64,000 bases of DNA from contig JADFDM010000003.1 of assembly GCA_018262795.1 (NCBI GenBank), positions 248,001 through 312,000 on the forward strand. Reading direction: 5' to 3'. The translations under genes and the position numbers were made by a program. Positions 16,718 through 26,281 of the stretch are shown here, in pieces (the first letter of the stretch is position 1; the number at the start of each line of letters is the position of its first letter). The stretch comes from Sphingobacteriales bacterium. Its GTDB lineage: Bacteria; Bacteroidota; Bacteroidia; Chitinophagales; LD1. Below the pieces are notes generated by a model, which saw nothing but the letters and a program-made list of their open reading frames with translations, did not search any database and had not been told where the DNA came from.

Positions 16718-17410
16718 ATGAAAAAAATGATCAGCCAAAACAGAATAATCAAAGCAGCAGCTATATATGCAGGTATCTTCTGCTCGTTGTTTCAAACACT
16801 GACTGCTCAAAGCGAATTGCCTTTTAATCAAGCTACCCAAAAGGTGACGTATCATTTCACTTTACCTACTAACGGGAAGGCTTCTCCTGAATCGGCAATA
16901 ACAATGCTTAAAAGCAGTATCCAACAGAATCCTGATTTGTTTACCCGAGCCAATGGAATGTTTGCTTCCAATGTTTCGGGAAAAACTTTCAATGAGTTGG
17001 AAACCGAGTTTGACAATTCGCATCCCGTGCAGTCGGTAGATCCGCAGTCAGATAGAATGGCGGTGCGCGTAATGGTTAAATATTGCAGCGGAAAAGAAAG
17101 CAAATGCTTGCAGATGATGTATGTGCAATACTACTTAGTGTTTACTGCTACTGCGAAGGGAATTGATGTAGAGGTGAAGGATATTCGTTACAATCACTTT
17201 AATCGTAAATCAGGCGAACTGCAAAGAATATTCAGTTGGAGCGACTATAACAGTTGCGATGCTATCAGCACGATTGAATACTTAGTAAAGAATGAAAACT
17301 GCCACGCTGATTTCTCCACTTTTGCCACTTTCTTTAACAGCGATGTGGCCAAACTTAAATCGCAGTTGAACTCTTTTGTAGAGAACAGCGCCAGCCTGAC
17401 CATGAATTAA
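16718..17410 (+). CDS. Exported protein, possibly DUF4468-like
   Basis: An upstream frame extends to 16625, but ATG 16718 starts a normal signal peptide (positive start, AAAIYAGIFCSLFQ, cleavage at LTAQ). The 230-residue protein has a beta-alpha-beta layout with YHFTLPTNGKA near the mature N terminus and a second half with VEVKDIRYNHF, resembling the DUF4468 (TBP-like fold) family of exported Bacteroidota proteins. The mature part contains several Cys residues. Function unknown; no operon partner. Confidence 0.65.
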   Translation: MKKMISQNRIIKAAAIYAGIFCSLFQTLTAQSELPFNQATQKVTYHFTLPTNGKASPESAITMLKSSIQQNPDLFTRANGMFASNVSGKTFNELETEFDNSHPVQSVDPQSDRMAVRVMVKYCSGKESKCLQMMYVQYYLVFTATAKGIDVEVKDIRYNHFNRKSGELQRIFSWSDYNSCDAISTIEYLVKNENCHADFSTFATFFNSDVAKLKSQLNSFVENSASLTMN

Positions 17411-17610
17411 TTGGCGAGGAATTATCTTCTACACTTCACCAAGAGAAGCCGAGTAGCTATATGATACTATGAGGCATCAATGAAATAGAAGATAGAAAGT
17501 TCCATAGGTAGCAGTATATTTTTCATCCAGGCTACATTTTTATCTCTGAAATATAGGGAGAATCATAGCGCCTCTTTACAACTTTATGATTTTGGAAAAG
17601 TGTGCAGTGC

Positions 17611-18315
17611 TCAATCCTCCACACAGCGGATAGCTTGTCCGGCATTCCGTGGGCGTTCGGTATAAAAAGCCTCCGCTCCGTACACTACCGCACCATAGCT
17701 CATGGCCGTAATGGTATCATTCACCGGTTCTGGATCAGAAGTCCAGTAAACCGCCCATTGACCTAATAAGCGAAACTCTGCTGTAGGTGGGGTGGTTGGG
17801 TACCGATAGCCGGAAGCATAGGCAGAAAAACCACTACTGTTAGTCGCTCCAACATTGGGAGAATCCCAGTATTCGTTAGCTTTCATGGCTCCTCCGGCCA
17901 AATCTTTACCCCCTAAATCTTTAAATAATTGTATCGCTTCGTCCGAGCTTGGCACATGCCAACCGGTAGGGCAAACTCCTCGGGGGTCAATCACTACATT
18001 CCAGTTGTAAAGCTTCCCATATATCTCTCCAATGGAATCGTCATTATTGTAATTGCACCAGCGAGAGGTTTTTACACTATCCCGCCATTCGTAAGTGGAG
18101 GATGTTTCTGTAATTGCATTTCCGGTTCTAAAGTGCGAAGTAGTCAGATTAGCTGCCATCCAACATTTGTCGCCAATAGGCACCACCGGATAAATGTTGC
18201 CATCTATATCCGTAACCGTAACAGAACATTTTGAAGCGGAGTTCTTTACTTTTGTACAAGAACTAATTGCGATAAGCAAACTTGCGGAGCAAATAAAGAA
18301 GAATGCGTTTTTCAT
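17611..18315 (-). CDS. FISUMP-domain lipoprotein
   Basis: 234 residues with a lipoprotein signal (LLIAISSC, Cys20). The rest is one Fibrobacter succinogenes major paralogous (FISUMP) domain, recognised by VVPIGDKCWMAANL, WCNYNNDDS, LYNWNVV and CPTGWHVPSSDEAI. These domains are C-type-lectin-like surface modules, and their ligands are mostly unknown. It is a single gene between two short intergenic regions, convergent with the upstream exported-protein gene. Confidence 0.85.
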   Translation of the reverse strand: MKNAFFFICSASLLIAISSCTKVKNSASKCSVTVTDIDGNIYPVVPIGDKCWMAANLTTSHFRTGNAITETSSTYEWRDSVKTSRWCNYNNDDSIGEIYGKLYNWNVVIDPRGVCPTGWHVPSSDEAIQLFKDLGGKDLAGGAMKANEYWDSPNVGATNSSGFSAYASGYRYPTTPPTAEFRLLGQWAVYWTSDPEPVNDTITAMSYGAVVYGAEAFYTERPRNAGQAIRCVED

Positions 18316-18421
18316 TTCTCAATTATTTTAATATCCTAAATATAGAGAAATATATAAAGTCACAAAGTTCGTTGGAAGATTTAAAAACATAGGTGTTTTC
18401 AAAAAGTGGAAGCCTTTGTTC

Positions 18422-19222
18422 TTAATGCCTTATCGCTTCTAACCACATTTCGGCATGGAGGTTCAACCCGGTATCGTTGAAGTGGCAATTATCGTAGCGA
18501 AACTCATTTCCCAAAATATCCGTATTGGGACCATTGAAAATGCCGAGTGAGTCATTGGCGAGGTTTCTTTGTGCTTGCTCCAGCGCGTAGTCGGGATCAC
18601 CGGCACAACGGGTAGCTATAGCCGGATACATGGGAGCCGATACCCCCAACCCTCTCATAAACTGCCACAGCAAATGAAAATTATCGGTATAGTTCAAAGC
18701 ATTCTGCGCGGCACTTAAACCACCCGATAGCGCGACATGATTGCTTTCGCCCTGATGCCATAAAATGTAGCTCACTTTTAAACCTGTGGTATCAAGGGAG
18801 GAAACCGTTTCAGAAATCAGGTGATTCAAATCTCCACCGGGTATCCATTGTTCTATTCTTGTTCCTCCCACTGCGCAAGGGGCTACTATGACGGTATGCG
18901 CAAAATTCTGCTCCATCATTTTATCGGCCAAGCGGCTCCATACACTACCGCCCGCTCCGTTCGCGCCTTTCAAAGGGTCGTGCAGGGGGTAAAGTTTTCC
19001 GTTATAGAAATTGAACGTGTTATCGCAATGCGAGAAGTAAAGCGTCTGCCCCGAATTAGCTGCGTTACTTTGTCCCATTACTAACAGCACCACCGTGTCG
19101 TGAAGTGCTGTGCCGGAATTGCAGAATTTAGTTTCAGAAACAGGCGACAGAGGTGCATCTGTTTTGCAGGATAGCAAAACCGACAACAAAAGCACACTAA
19201 AGGTTGGAAAGATGAATTTCAT
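18422..19222 (-). CDS. Sialate O-acetylesterase-type (SGNH) lipoprotein
   Basis: ATG 19222 is preferred: it gives a lipoprotein signal (LLSVLLSC, Cys19). The remaining 248 residues are an SGNH/SASA esterase domain with nucleophile Ser52 in VMGQSNAANSG, WHQGESNH as the block with oxyanion-hole residues, and a C-terminal D-x-x-H-like NDTGLNLHAEMW. The family removes O-acetyl groups from sialic acids or xylans. Surface anchoring fits polysaccharide scavenging; the actual ester is unknown. Confidence 0.8.
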   Translation of the reverse strand: MKFIFPTFSVLLLSVLLSCKTDAPLSPVSETKFCNSGTALHDTVVLLVMGQSNAANSGQTLYFSHCDNTFNFYNGKLYPLHDPLKGANGAGGSVWSRLADKMMEQNFAHTVIVAPCAVGGTRIEQWIPGGDLNHLISETVSSLDTTGLKVSYILWHQGESNHVALSGGLSAAQNALNYTDNFHLLWQFMRGLGVSAPMYPAIATRCAGDPDYALEQAQRNLANDSLGIFNGPNTDILGNEFRYDNCHFNDTGLNLHAEMWLEAIRH

Positions 19223-19318
19223 GGGGAGATAAAAATAGCTAAACTGAACATTTTGCACTTAAAGAAATAGAAGCGCACAGGTACTCATAACTCAACTCTT
19301 GTGCTTACATTTACCTTC

Positions 19319-20338
19319 ATGCACCTAAACAACAACCGACTTAAACAAACCATTTTCATTATCGCGCTATTTATCTTAGGCGGTTTTCTGCTTTGGTTGT
19401 TAAAGGGATTTATCAGTGCCTTCTTGGGAGCTATTGTGTTTTATATTCTGCTTCGCAAGCCCATGTTTTATTTGACTGAAGAAATAAAAAGGAAATGGAA
19501 CAAAACGCTCACCATCGTTCTGCTCATGTTTTCCTCTTTCGTTATCATGGTGCTTCCGGTGTTGCTGGTGTCGGTAATGCTCTCCGGTAAAATTAGTTAC
19601 CTCGTTGATCACTACGAAGATATTTTGCACTTGGCGGAGGAATGGAGTTCTAAAGCACAGACTTATTTAGGCGTTGAATTGATTTCGAACGATACCGTAA
19701 CCAAACTCACCGGCCTCGCCACCACGGTGATTCCCAGATTTTTGAGTGCTACTCTAAGTGCGGTTGCCGATATTTTTGTGCTTTACTTCCTGCTGTATTT
19801 TATGCTGGCGTATGCGCGCACCTTCGAAAAAGAAGTGCGCTATTATCTCCCTTTCAAAGAAGAAAATGACCGGCTATTACTGCGTGAACTAAAGAGCCAA
19901 ACTATCTCTAACGCCATCGGCATTCCGATTTTGGCCCTTCTACAGGCGCTCACCGCTTTTCTGGGTTATTTGATACTGGGAGTAGATCAACCTTTCTTTT
20001 GGGCAGCTATTACCGGCATTATGAGCGTGTTGCCGGTAGTAGGCACGGCAGTAGTTTGGATTCCACTATCCGTTTTTCTGTATGTGGGCGGCTACCACTG
20101 GCAAGGCATTGCCTTGCTGATATACGGAGGAGCCATCATCACCAATATTGACAATGTATTTCGCTTTGTGGTGCAGAAAAAGATTGGCGACATCCATCCA
20201 CTCATCACTTTTTTCGGAGTCATTATCGGGCTTAATATCTTTGGTCTTGTGGGATTAATATTCGGCCCTCTGTTGATTTCCTATTTTCTCTTGCTCCTCA
20301 AAATTTATCACAACGAGTACATGGACGAAATTCCTTAA
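19319..20338 (+). CDS. AI-2E family transporter
   Basis: A GTG at 19301 is in frame, but ATG 19319 starts immediately before the first charged segment and is preferred. About 339 residues with seven to eight membrane helices and the family layout: two N-terminal helices, a soluble amphipathic middle (about residues 85-140), then the PF01594 signature around GVDQPFFWAAITGIMSVLPVVG. Named after TqsA, but family members also act as Na+/H+ antiporters; the substrate is not predictable. It ends at a shared terminator. Confidence 0.88.
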   Translation: MHLNNNRLKQTIFIIALFILGGFLLWLLKGFISAFLGAIVFYILLRKPMFYLTEEIKRKWNKTLTIVLLMFSSFVIMVLPVLLVSVMLSGKISYLVDHYEDILHLAEEWSSKAQTYLGVELISNDTVTKLTGLATTVIPRFLSATLSAVADIFVLYFLLYFMLAYARTFEKEVRYYLPFKEENDRLLLRELKSQTISNAIGIPILALLQALTAFLGYLILGVDQPFFWAAITGIMSVLPVVGTAVVWIPLSVFLYVGGYHWQGIALLIYGGAIITNIDNVFRFVVQKKIGDIHPLITFFGVIIGLNIFGLVGLIFGPLLISYFLLLLKIYHNEYMDEIP

Positions 20339-20343
20339 AACAA

Positions 20344-20382
20344 AACAGTCCCGAAATAAATTCCGGGACTGTTGATGTTTTT
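20344..20382. terminator. Bidirectional terminator
   Basis: AACAGTCCCG (20344-20353) pairs with CGGGACTGTT (20364-20373), followed by a T-rich tract (GATGTTTTT). It separates the convergent transporter and surface-protein genes. Confidence 0.8.
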
Positions 20383-20395
20383 AGAAAGCAATTTT

Positions 20396-23359
20396 TTAGT
20401 TCAACACAATTTTGCGGCTGGCCACTCCTTGCGCAGTAGTAATTTTCAGATTGTAAACTCCTTTAGCCAAAGCCGATAAATCGAAAGATTGATTGACCGA
20501 TGTAGTGGAACCAAGTCTGCTTTCAGCTATTAAGGCACCTCTTACATCAACGATGCTTAGGTGTACCTCTGAGGCTTGTGCCAGTATCAGGTTCACACTC
20601 AGCATTCCGGTAGTAGGATTTGGGAATACGCTGATCGCAGAAATGCCGGCCACTGTTTCTTTAATGCCCGATGTAAATTGCACTTCACAATTAGCGGTAG
20701 AGGTGCAGTTGTTGGCATCGGTTACCGTTACATTGATAATTCCCGCTGGAAGATTATACGCGGTATCAATAGAGGCTCCGCTGCTCCAGTTGTAGCTGTA
20801 AGGCGAGGTGCCTCCACTTACACTAGCATTAGCACTCCCTACAGACTGTCCGAGAATGGTAGGATTGCAATCGGCATTTAGGATAAGTGCAGTAGGTTCG
20901 GTAATAGCGGTAGAAGCAGTAGCAGTGCAATTGTTCCCATCGGTAATGGTAACAGTGTATGCCCCTGCAGTGAGAGAACTGTTATTAGCACTCGAACCAC
21001 TATTGCTCCAAGAATAAGTAAAAGAGCCGGTACCGCCCGAAGCAGCCACCAATGCACTTCCATTATTCCCTCCATTACAACTTACATTGGTAGGAGTAAT
21101 GCTACCTGTTACTTGTGTTGGATTGGCAATGGCTTGGCAAGCGGAAACTGAGCAGTTATTGGCATCGGTAACGGTGACACAGTAATTACCTGCCGGCAAT
21201 GGTGAGACAGACGATGAAGCGGAACCGTTGCTCCAAATGTAGTTCAGACCTCCGGTGCCGCCCGAAGCGTTACAGGTAACCGAGCCGTCATTACCGTTAA
21301 AGCAACTCACCGGAGTCGTATTAACGGAGGATGAAATAGCCGTAGGTTCTGAAACGGTAGCGATAGCGGTTACCACGCAACTCGTGTTGTCAGTAATAGT
21401 AACTGTGTAAGTACCCGCAGTAAGGTTGCTGATAGCAGAGCCGTTTCCACTATTGCTCCAACTGTAAGAGTAAGGAGTTGTTCCACCGCTTACGCTCACA
21501 CTGGCCGAACCGTTGTTACCTCCATTGCAGGATACATTGTTAGCCGATGGAGTAGCCGAAGGGCCTCCACTGCTGGAAACAAATGTTGTGGAAGAAGCAG
21601 AGCAGGTGCCATCGCTAACCGTGACGGAGTAGCTGCCTGCTGCAAGATTGGAGATAGAAGAAACGTTACCTGCCGAATTGCTCCATGAATAAGTATAAGG
21701 GCCTCCACCGCCATTCACCGAAGTGGAAACACTGCCGTTGGTAGAGCCACAAGAAGCTGCGGTAGGAGTTAAAGAAATAGACGGCTGAGTACCCGTGTTA
21801 GAAAGCACCACCGAAGCAGTAGCGGAGCAACCACCGGCACTCACGGTTACCGAATAGTTACCGGCTGCCACATTGGTGAGCGAAGAAGATGATGAGCCGT
21901 TACTCCAAGTATAGGAAGGAGTGCCGTTTGCTCCGGTCACATTTAAAGCTGCAGAGCCGTTGCTCAAGCCACAGGTAGTTCCCGTAGGGGAAGCAGAAGC
22001 CGCAAGCGTACAATTCAATTTGGTATTGACCCAAATAAGGAAAGAGCCGGGGAAGCCCGCATCTTCAATCAAATTCCAAGTAGTAAAGGGAGTTACTGCA
22101 TACATGGCATTTCCGGCAATATAGTTTTCAGTAGTTTGAGCCAATCCGAAATTTTTAGCACTGATTTGCTTCATGGCAATATAGTAAGTGCCGGGCGAAA
22201 CACTGAAGTTAGGGTTAAACACAAAAGGAAGCATTACTCCACCTGTATCGGCCACCGTAAACACATGGATGGGGCTGGAAGCGGCAATGGTGGTAGGTTG
22301 TCCACCTGAAGTATTGTAAATGACAGACTGAACGGAGTCTCCTACATTCGCAAGCGGAATTACAAAGTACCCAAATACGGTATCAATGGAGGTGGCCGTG
22401 GCAAATTGATACTTCTGACCCATAATTGCCGGAACTGTATTTACACCAAGCACATTATCAATAGTGCCAAAAAGTATGGCGGCATCTTCTGCCAGTAAGG
22501 AAGTATCCACAATTACATAGCGGAATGCAGTATCGTTTAAGTGATTGGCATCCGTTTGTGTCATGTGGCTGATGTAACGGAACTCATACACGGCAGTCAC
22601 TGCGGGAGCAGAATAAGCAGTTCCTGGTACATTAGCTGATGCTCCTGATGCTAAAGAGGAGGGTCCAGTAAGAGTTTGAGTGCTTACCACCGTTGCAGTG
22701 GTCAAGTTGCGAATCCGCACGTCAACAGTTACGTTACTCGCAGCAGCACCACCAATGTTTTTTACTCGCGCTCCCACGTTGAAAGGCGTAGTTAACTGCT
22801 GCACCGCAATAGAGGTGTACAGGGAAGGTAGATACGCTGAATCCAAGGAAATATCGTTGCTGGGCGGTGCCGTTATCGTAATAGCAAAATCGTACGCATT
22901 ATTTACTCCGTCTGCTACACAATTATTGGTACCTCCCGCATCCCATTCCGTCAGATATAAAAAGAATGTTCCGGCAGATGGAGCAGTCCAAGTGCCTACC
23001 GGAGGGCCAAAGCCGTTCGGCACAACATTCGTACAGCCATCATCTATATACTGAAGGGATGTAGCGCTGGCTGAATTAGCCGTTAATATGCTGATAGCGC
23101 CATCGTTGGTGCCGTCAGCTACCGTACCCGGATTGGTGCCGCATCCGTCAATCAGGTACTGCGTGTTGGCAGATGCACAGTTGATCTGGATCACATTTCC
23201 CGTAGGCATGTTTGTAAAGGTTACCGTTCCACTGCTAGCGTTCACGGTACCGAACACCGGGCGAACACTGGTAGGAATACAAGGTGACTGTGCAGTGATG
23301 TCTGACACAAAGGCCATACAAAAGACCGCAGTCATTAGTTGAGTAATTTTTTTCATCAT
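20396..23359 (-). CDS. SprB-repeat surface protein exported by type IX secretion
   Basis: 987 residues: signal peptide (cleavage near DITAQ), a pre-peptidase-like/CUB-like N-terminal region with many Cys and Gly residues, a CARDB-like segment (about 185-290), then six SprB-type repeats of about 80 residues. Each repeat opens with a form of CNGGNNGSA and contains the Y-x-W-S-N-G and LTAGTYTVTITD elements. The last about 80 residues form a type A sorting domain (VFPNPTTGML, DLSALAKGVYNLKI, final RKIVLN). It should be secreted by SprA-type translocon and attached to the surface as an adhesin-like protein. SprB itself, the gliding adhesin, is far larger. Confidence 0.88.
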   Translation of the reverse strand: MMKKITQLMTAVFCMAFVSDITAQSPCIPTSVRPVFGTVNASSGTVTFTNMPTGNVIQINCASANTQYLIDGCGTNPGTVADGTNDGAISILTANSASATSLQYIDDGCTNVVPNGFGPPVGTWTAPSAGTFFLYLTEWDAGGTNNCVADGVNNAYDFAITITAPPSNDISLDSAYLPSLYTSIAVQQLTTPFNVGARVKNIGGAAASNVTVDVRIRNLTTATVVSTQTLTGPSSLASGASANVPGTAYSAPAVTAVYEFRYISHMTQTDANHLNDTAFRYVIVDTSLLAEDAAILFGTIDNVLGVNTVPAIMGQKYQFATATSIDTVFGYFVIPLANVGDSVQSVIYNTSGGQPTTIAASSPIHVFTVADTGGVMLPFVFNPNFSVSPGTYYIAMKQISAKNFGLAQTTENYIAGNAMYAVTPFTTWNLIEDAGFPGSFLIWVNTKLNCTLAASASPTGTTCGLSNGSAALNVTGANGTPSYTWSNGSSSSSLTNVAAGNYSVTVSAGGCSATASVVLSNTGTQPSISLTPTAASCGSTNGSVSTSVNGGGGPYTYSWSNSAGNVSSISNLAAGSYSVTVSDGTCSASSTTFVSSSGGPSATPSANNVSCNGGNNGSASVSVSGGTTPYSYSWSNSGNGSAISNLTAGTYTVTITDNTSCVVTAIATVSEPTAISSSVNTTPVSCFNGNDGSVTCNASGGTGGLNYIWSNGSASSSVSPLPAGNYCVTVTDANNCSVSACQAIANPTQVTGSITPTNVSCNGGNNGSALVAASGGTGSFTYSWSNSGSSANNSSLTAGAYTVTITDGNNCTATASTAITEPTALILNADCNPTILGQSVGSANASVSGGTSPYSYNWSSGASIDTAYNLPAGIINVTVTDANNCTSTANCEVQFTSGIKETVAGISAISVFPNPTTGMLSVNLILAQASEVHLSIVDVRGALIAESRLGSTTSVNQSFDLSALAKGVYNLKITTAQGVASRKIVLN

Positions 23360-23473
23360 ACAAATTGTTTCCTGCGAATATATTTATTGCTAACCAAAAA
23401 AGTGAGTTTAGTACGTCTTAATTTTTTAGCACAGTGAATATCATTCAAATAGCCTTTGTCTTAAACCGATTTC

Positions 23474-25093
23474 CTATAAAGTAGCTTCCAGCAAATAGAG
23501 CTTTTCACAACTCTGCTCGCGGGTGGTGGGGTTCAGGAATTTCCAGTTAAGCCTCGCCACTTTGTATGCCGAGCGCACTTCAATGATTCGATAATTGAGT
23601 GGTGCCTCCTTTATTTCTGCCAGCCCCTGCTCGGTGCTTATGAGCAAAAGTTGTTTGTTAGAATTTAAAGCTGCTTTTAAATCATCTACAGCCCAAATAG
23701 TAGGTGGTGGAATTTGCCGGGCATAAAAAACCAGTGAATAATTAACGATAAACTTGTAGGATAGAAAAGCGGTGCCGGCATTGGTGTGAGCAGCAGCATA
23801 TCTTCCAAAATCATTTTCGGGCTGATATTTCAACAAAGCCGGGAAGAAAAAAGCGCTGAGATAAAAGTTGAAAAGCAACATGCCTGCTACTGAAATCAAT
23901 AGAATATCTTTGTTCCAAAACAGAATAGCTACACAAAAAATAAAGAAAGCAACTAAACTGGCTATGGCTAAGATGTTGTGCTGCGAGAAAGCATAACACA
24001 AAAAAATCGCGACCGCAAAAAGTAAAATTACCAGCAGTGCATGAAGAATGAAAACAGTTTTCCAAATTTTCCCTACCTGTGGTAATTCATCAAAAGATTT
24101 AGCTGCTATCACACAAGCTAAAGGCAATACCACAAAAATATAATGCGGCAGTTGGTACTTTGAAAGCGACAAGGCTATGAGTACCAACGTAAAACCGCTA
24201 AGGGTGATAAACTCTATTCGGCTCCACGAAACGAAGCGCATTTTTATAAGGTCGTAGATGCCCTTGAGCCATCCCCAGAAAAAGAAAAGCGTCCACGGCA
24301 GAATAGCCCAGGCAGTGGTGTGTACTAAGAAGAAAGTATCGGGATGATTGTTCCATTCGCTTTCTCCGGTGATGCGACCAAAGCTCTGCGTCCAGAAATA
24401 AAATTTCAATCCTTCCACCCCAAATTGCCGGTAAAGTCCGATGCACATCGGCAACAACAAAAGAGCTACAAGGATGAAAACGGTGAGGATTCGAATATCG
24501 AAAAATACTTTCAGTTTGCGTTTCCACAAAACATGCGGCCCTATGGCGGCTACAGTGGCAATTAAGCCAATAGGCCCTTTAGCGAGTAGTGCCAGCCCTA
24601 AACCTATGCTTCCCCACACAACGTGTTTCCATTTCGGATGTTCGGTGAATGCCGCCCATTGCCAGATTGAAAACATGACGGCTCCCATCAGCAGGGTATC
24701 GGTGCGCACATCGTTGGTAATTAAAAAGACCGCTTGTGTGGTCGCCAGCATCAGCGCAGATAGGCGAGCTACTTTTTCATCGTAATACAATCGGGCAAAA
24801 CGATAGGTTGAAAAAACAGCCAGCGCAGCAAAGAGCAGCGAAGGCAGCTTGTAAGTGAAATTGCCAATGCCGAAAACAGAGAAACTTAAAGAGCTTAACC
24901 AAAAGAGAAGAGGGGGTTTATCTAAATAGTCGCGTCCTAAGTTGTGCAGTTGAAGATAGCTGTGAGTGGTGAGCATTTCCCAACTCATCTCGGCATACTG
25001 CGCGGCATCCACTTCCATCACATCCACTCGCATACCGATTAGTGCAACTAAAAGGGAACAAAAAAGAAGGCCGTAAAATGTTTTGTGGTTCAC
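23474..25093 (-). CDS. GT39/ArnT-like membrane glycosyltransferase
   Basis: 539 residues with about 11-12 hydrophobic segments. The first periplasmic loop carries the family's acidic site (VDAAQYAEMSWEM) and LDKPPLLFWLSS, typical of ArnT and protein O-mannosyltransferases of the GT-C fold. Such enzymes transfer a sugar from a polyprenyl-phosphate donor to lipid A or protein in the periplasm. It is last in a three-gene operon; its ATG overlaps the upstream DUF456 gene by 4 bp. The acceptor is unknown. Confidence 0.85.
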   Translation of the reverse strand: MNHKTFYGLLFCSLLVALIGMRVDVMEVDAAQYAEMSWEMLTTHSYLQLHNLGRDYLDKPPLLFWLSSLSFSVFGIGNFTYKLPSLLFAALAVFSTYRFARLYYDEKVARLSALMLATTQAVFLITNDVRTDTLLMGAVMFSIWQWAAFTEHPKWKHVVWGSIGLGLALLAKGPIGLIATVAAIGPHVLWKRKLKVFFDIRILTVFILVALLLLPMCIGLYRQFGVEGLKFYFWTQSFGRITGESEWNNHPDTFFLVHTTAWAILPWTLFFFWGWLKGIYDLIKMRFVSWSRIEFITLSGFTLVLIALSLSKYQLPHYIFVVLPLACVIAAKSFDELPQVGKIWKTVFILHALLVILLFAVAIFLCYAFSQHNILAIASLVAFFIFCVAILFWNKDILLISVAGMLLFNFYLSAFFFPALLKYQPENDFGRYAAAHTNAGTAFLSYKFIVNYSLVFYARQIPPPTIWAVDDLKAALNSNKQLLLISTEQGLAEIKEAPLNYRIIEVRSAYKVARLNWKFLNPTTREQSCEKLYLLEATL

Positions 25094-25593
25094 CCTGCGA
25101 ATGAAGTAACTATTTCCTTCACAAAGTAAAAGGTCATTACAAAACAGACGGTCAGTTTAAGCCCTGTGCTGAGCACAAAGCCAATAAAGGCTCCTATCGC
25201 TGATTTTAATGCGAGGGTAAGATCGTTGCGATTGGCTATTAACTCTCCCACAAAAGCTCCAATGATGGGGCCTACAAAAATGCCGAAAGGAGAAAATAAG
25301 ATAATGCCCAGCACTAAGCCGATGGCCGATCCCCACATCCCGGCTTTTGTGCCTCCGAATTTTTTAGCCCCCCACACCGGAATGAGATATTCAATCAAGG
25401 TAACCGCTATCACTACGGTAGCCCATAGTAAAAGAAAAGCGGGCGTGAATTGTATAGCAGATGTAAAGTGCGCCATCAGCAAACCCACATAGCACAATGG
25501 TGGGCCGGGAATAAAGGGAACTACACAGCCAATAATACCCGCTAACATTAGCAGGCTGCCCAGCACCAATAAAATAATATCTACCGTCATCAA
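25090..25593 (-). CDS. DUF456 family membrane protein
   Basis: 167 residues, three to four hydrophobic segments rich in glycine. The pattern GPPLCYVGLL and the inverted-repeat-like glycine segments (GLVLGIILFSPFGIFVGPIIGAFVGEL) identify DUF456, a small integral membrane family without known function. It overlaps the genes on both sides by 4 bp, so its translation is coupled to the phosphatase upstream and the glycosyltransferase downstream. Confidence 0.85.
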   Translation of the reverse strand: MMTVDIILLVLGSLLMLAGIIGCVVPFIPGPPLCYVGLLMAHFTSAIQFTPAFLLLWATVVIAVTLIEYLIPVWGAKKFGGTKAGMWGSAIGLVLGIILFSPFGIFVGPIIGAFVGELIANRNDLTLALKSAIGAFIGFVLSTGLKLTVCFVMTFYFVKEIVTSFAG

Positions 25594-26162
25594 TGATGGT
25601 TTTGTTGTGCTTTCAAATACTCATATACCTTTTCCCATTCGCGGCTGTCTAAAGCAATGAAAGGTTTTAGTTCCTCTTGCGAGCCAATCACTTCATCCAT
25701 TCCCAAACCGCGACCATCATTCAACCAAATACATTTGCTACCCAAGTTCTGTGCGAGTTTTACATCGGTGATTCTATCGCCAATGACAAAAGAGTTTTTC
25801 AAATCGTAAGAGCCGTTCATGTAGTTAGTCAACATGCCCGTGCCGGGTTTGCGAGTGGGCAGGTTTTCGTGTGGATAGGATTTATCAATAAACACGTTGC
25901 CAAAAACAATACCTTCTCCCTCAAAAGTCTTTACAATAAAATTCTGCACCTGCCAAAAGTCTTCTTCGGGAAAGTCGGGAGTGCCCAGCCCATCTTGATT
26001 AGTGACCATCACCAATTCATAATCTAACTCGCGCACTATTTTTCCGAGCCAGTAAAACACCTGCGGATAAAAGAGCAACTTTTCAAAAGTTTCGATTTTG
26101 AAGTTGTCTGTTTCCAAAATCAAGGTGCCGTCCCGGTCAATAAACAAAGCTCTTTTTTGCAT
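25590..26162 (-). CDS. Stand-alone HisB-N type histidinol-phosphatase (HAD superfamily)
   Basis: 190 residues of HAD-IIIA phosphatase. Motif I FIDRDGTL gives the Asp nucleophile and acid (Asp9, Asp11), motif II is MVTNQDG, motif III the Lys in TRKPGTGML, motif IV VIGDRITDV. The zinc-loop cysteines of GmhB-like enzymes are absent. It matches the N-terminal half of bifunctional HisB, but ends about where the imidazoleglycerol-phosphate dehydratase half would begin. It may dephosphorylate histidinol phosphate or a sugar phosphate; the operon with DUF456 and a glycosyltransferase makes the second reading worth considering. Confidence 0.75.
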   Translation of the reverse strand: MQKRALFIDRDGTLILETDNFKIETFEKLLFYPQVFYWLGKIVRELDYELVMVTNQDGLGTPDFPEEDFWQVQNFIVKTFEGEGIVFGNVFIDKSYPHENLPTRKPGTGMLTNYMNGSYDLKNSFVIGDRITDVKLAQNLGSKCIWLNDGRGLGMDEVIGSQEELKPFIALDSREWEKVYEYLKAQQNHH

Positions 26163-26208
26163 GGCGCAAATTTCAGAATAAAAATGAGGGAAGGAATAAG
26201 GGTTTCAA

Positions 26209-26238
26209 TTGTTTAAGCCGAAAAGGGTTTTAATTTCG
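26209..26238 (+). promoter_or_regulatory. Promoter of the YeeE/YedE operon leader
   Basis: TTG at 26209-26211, a 19-bp spacer and TAATTTCG at 26231-26238 (one mismatch to TAnnTTTG) form a good Bacteroidota promoter. Transcription would start around 26243-26245, which is exactly the ATG of the small ORF below, about 100 bp before the first transporter gene. Confidence 0.6.
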
Positions 26239-26242
26239 CTGC

Positions 26243-26281
26243 ATGAAGGAGATTTTTCGATCCCATTCCTGTTGTTGCTGA
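26243..26281 (+). CDS. Putative leaderless cysteine leader peptide (12 codons)
   Basis: ATG 26243 to TGA 26279-26281 encodes MKEIFRSHSCCC. Three consecutive Cys codons (TGT TGT TGC) come immediately before the stop. The ATG coincides with the predicted transcription start, so it would be translated without a leader. The next genes are YeeE/YedE-type sulfur-compound transporters. By analogy with polycysteine leader ORFs of mycobacteria, ribosome stalling when Cys-tRNA is low could control the genes downstream. The role is inference; the ORF and its composition are directly visible. Confidence 0.5.
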   Translation: MKEIFRSHSCCC

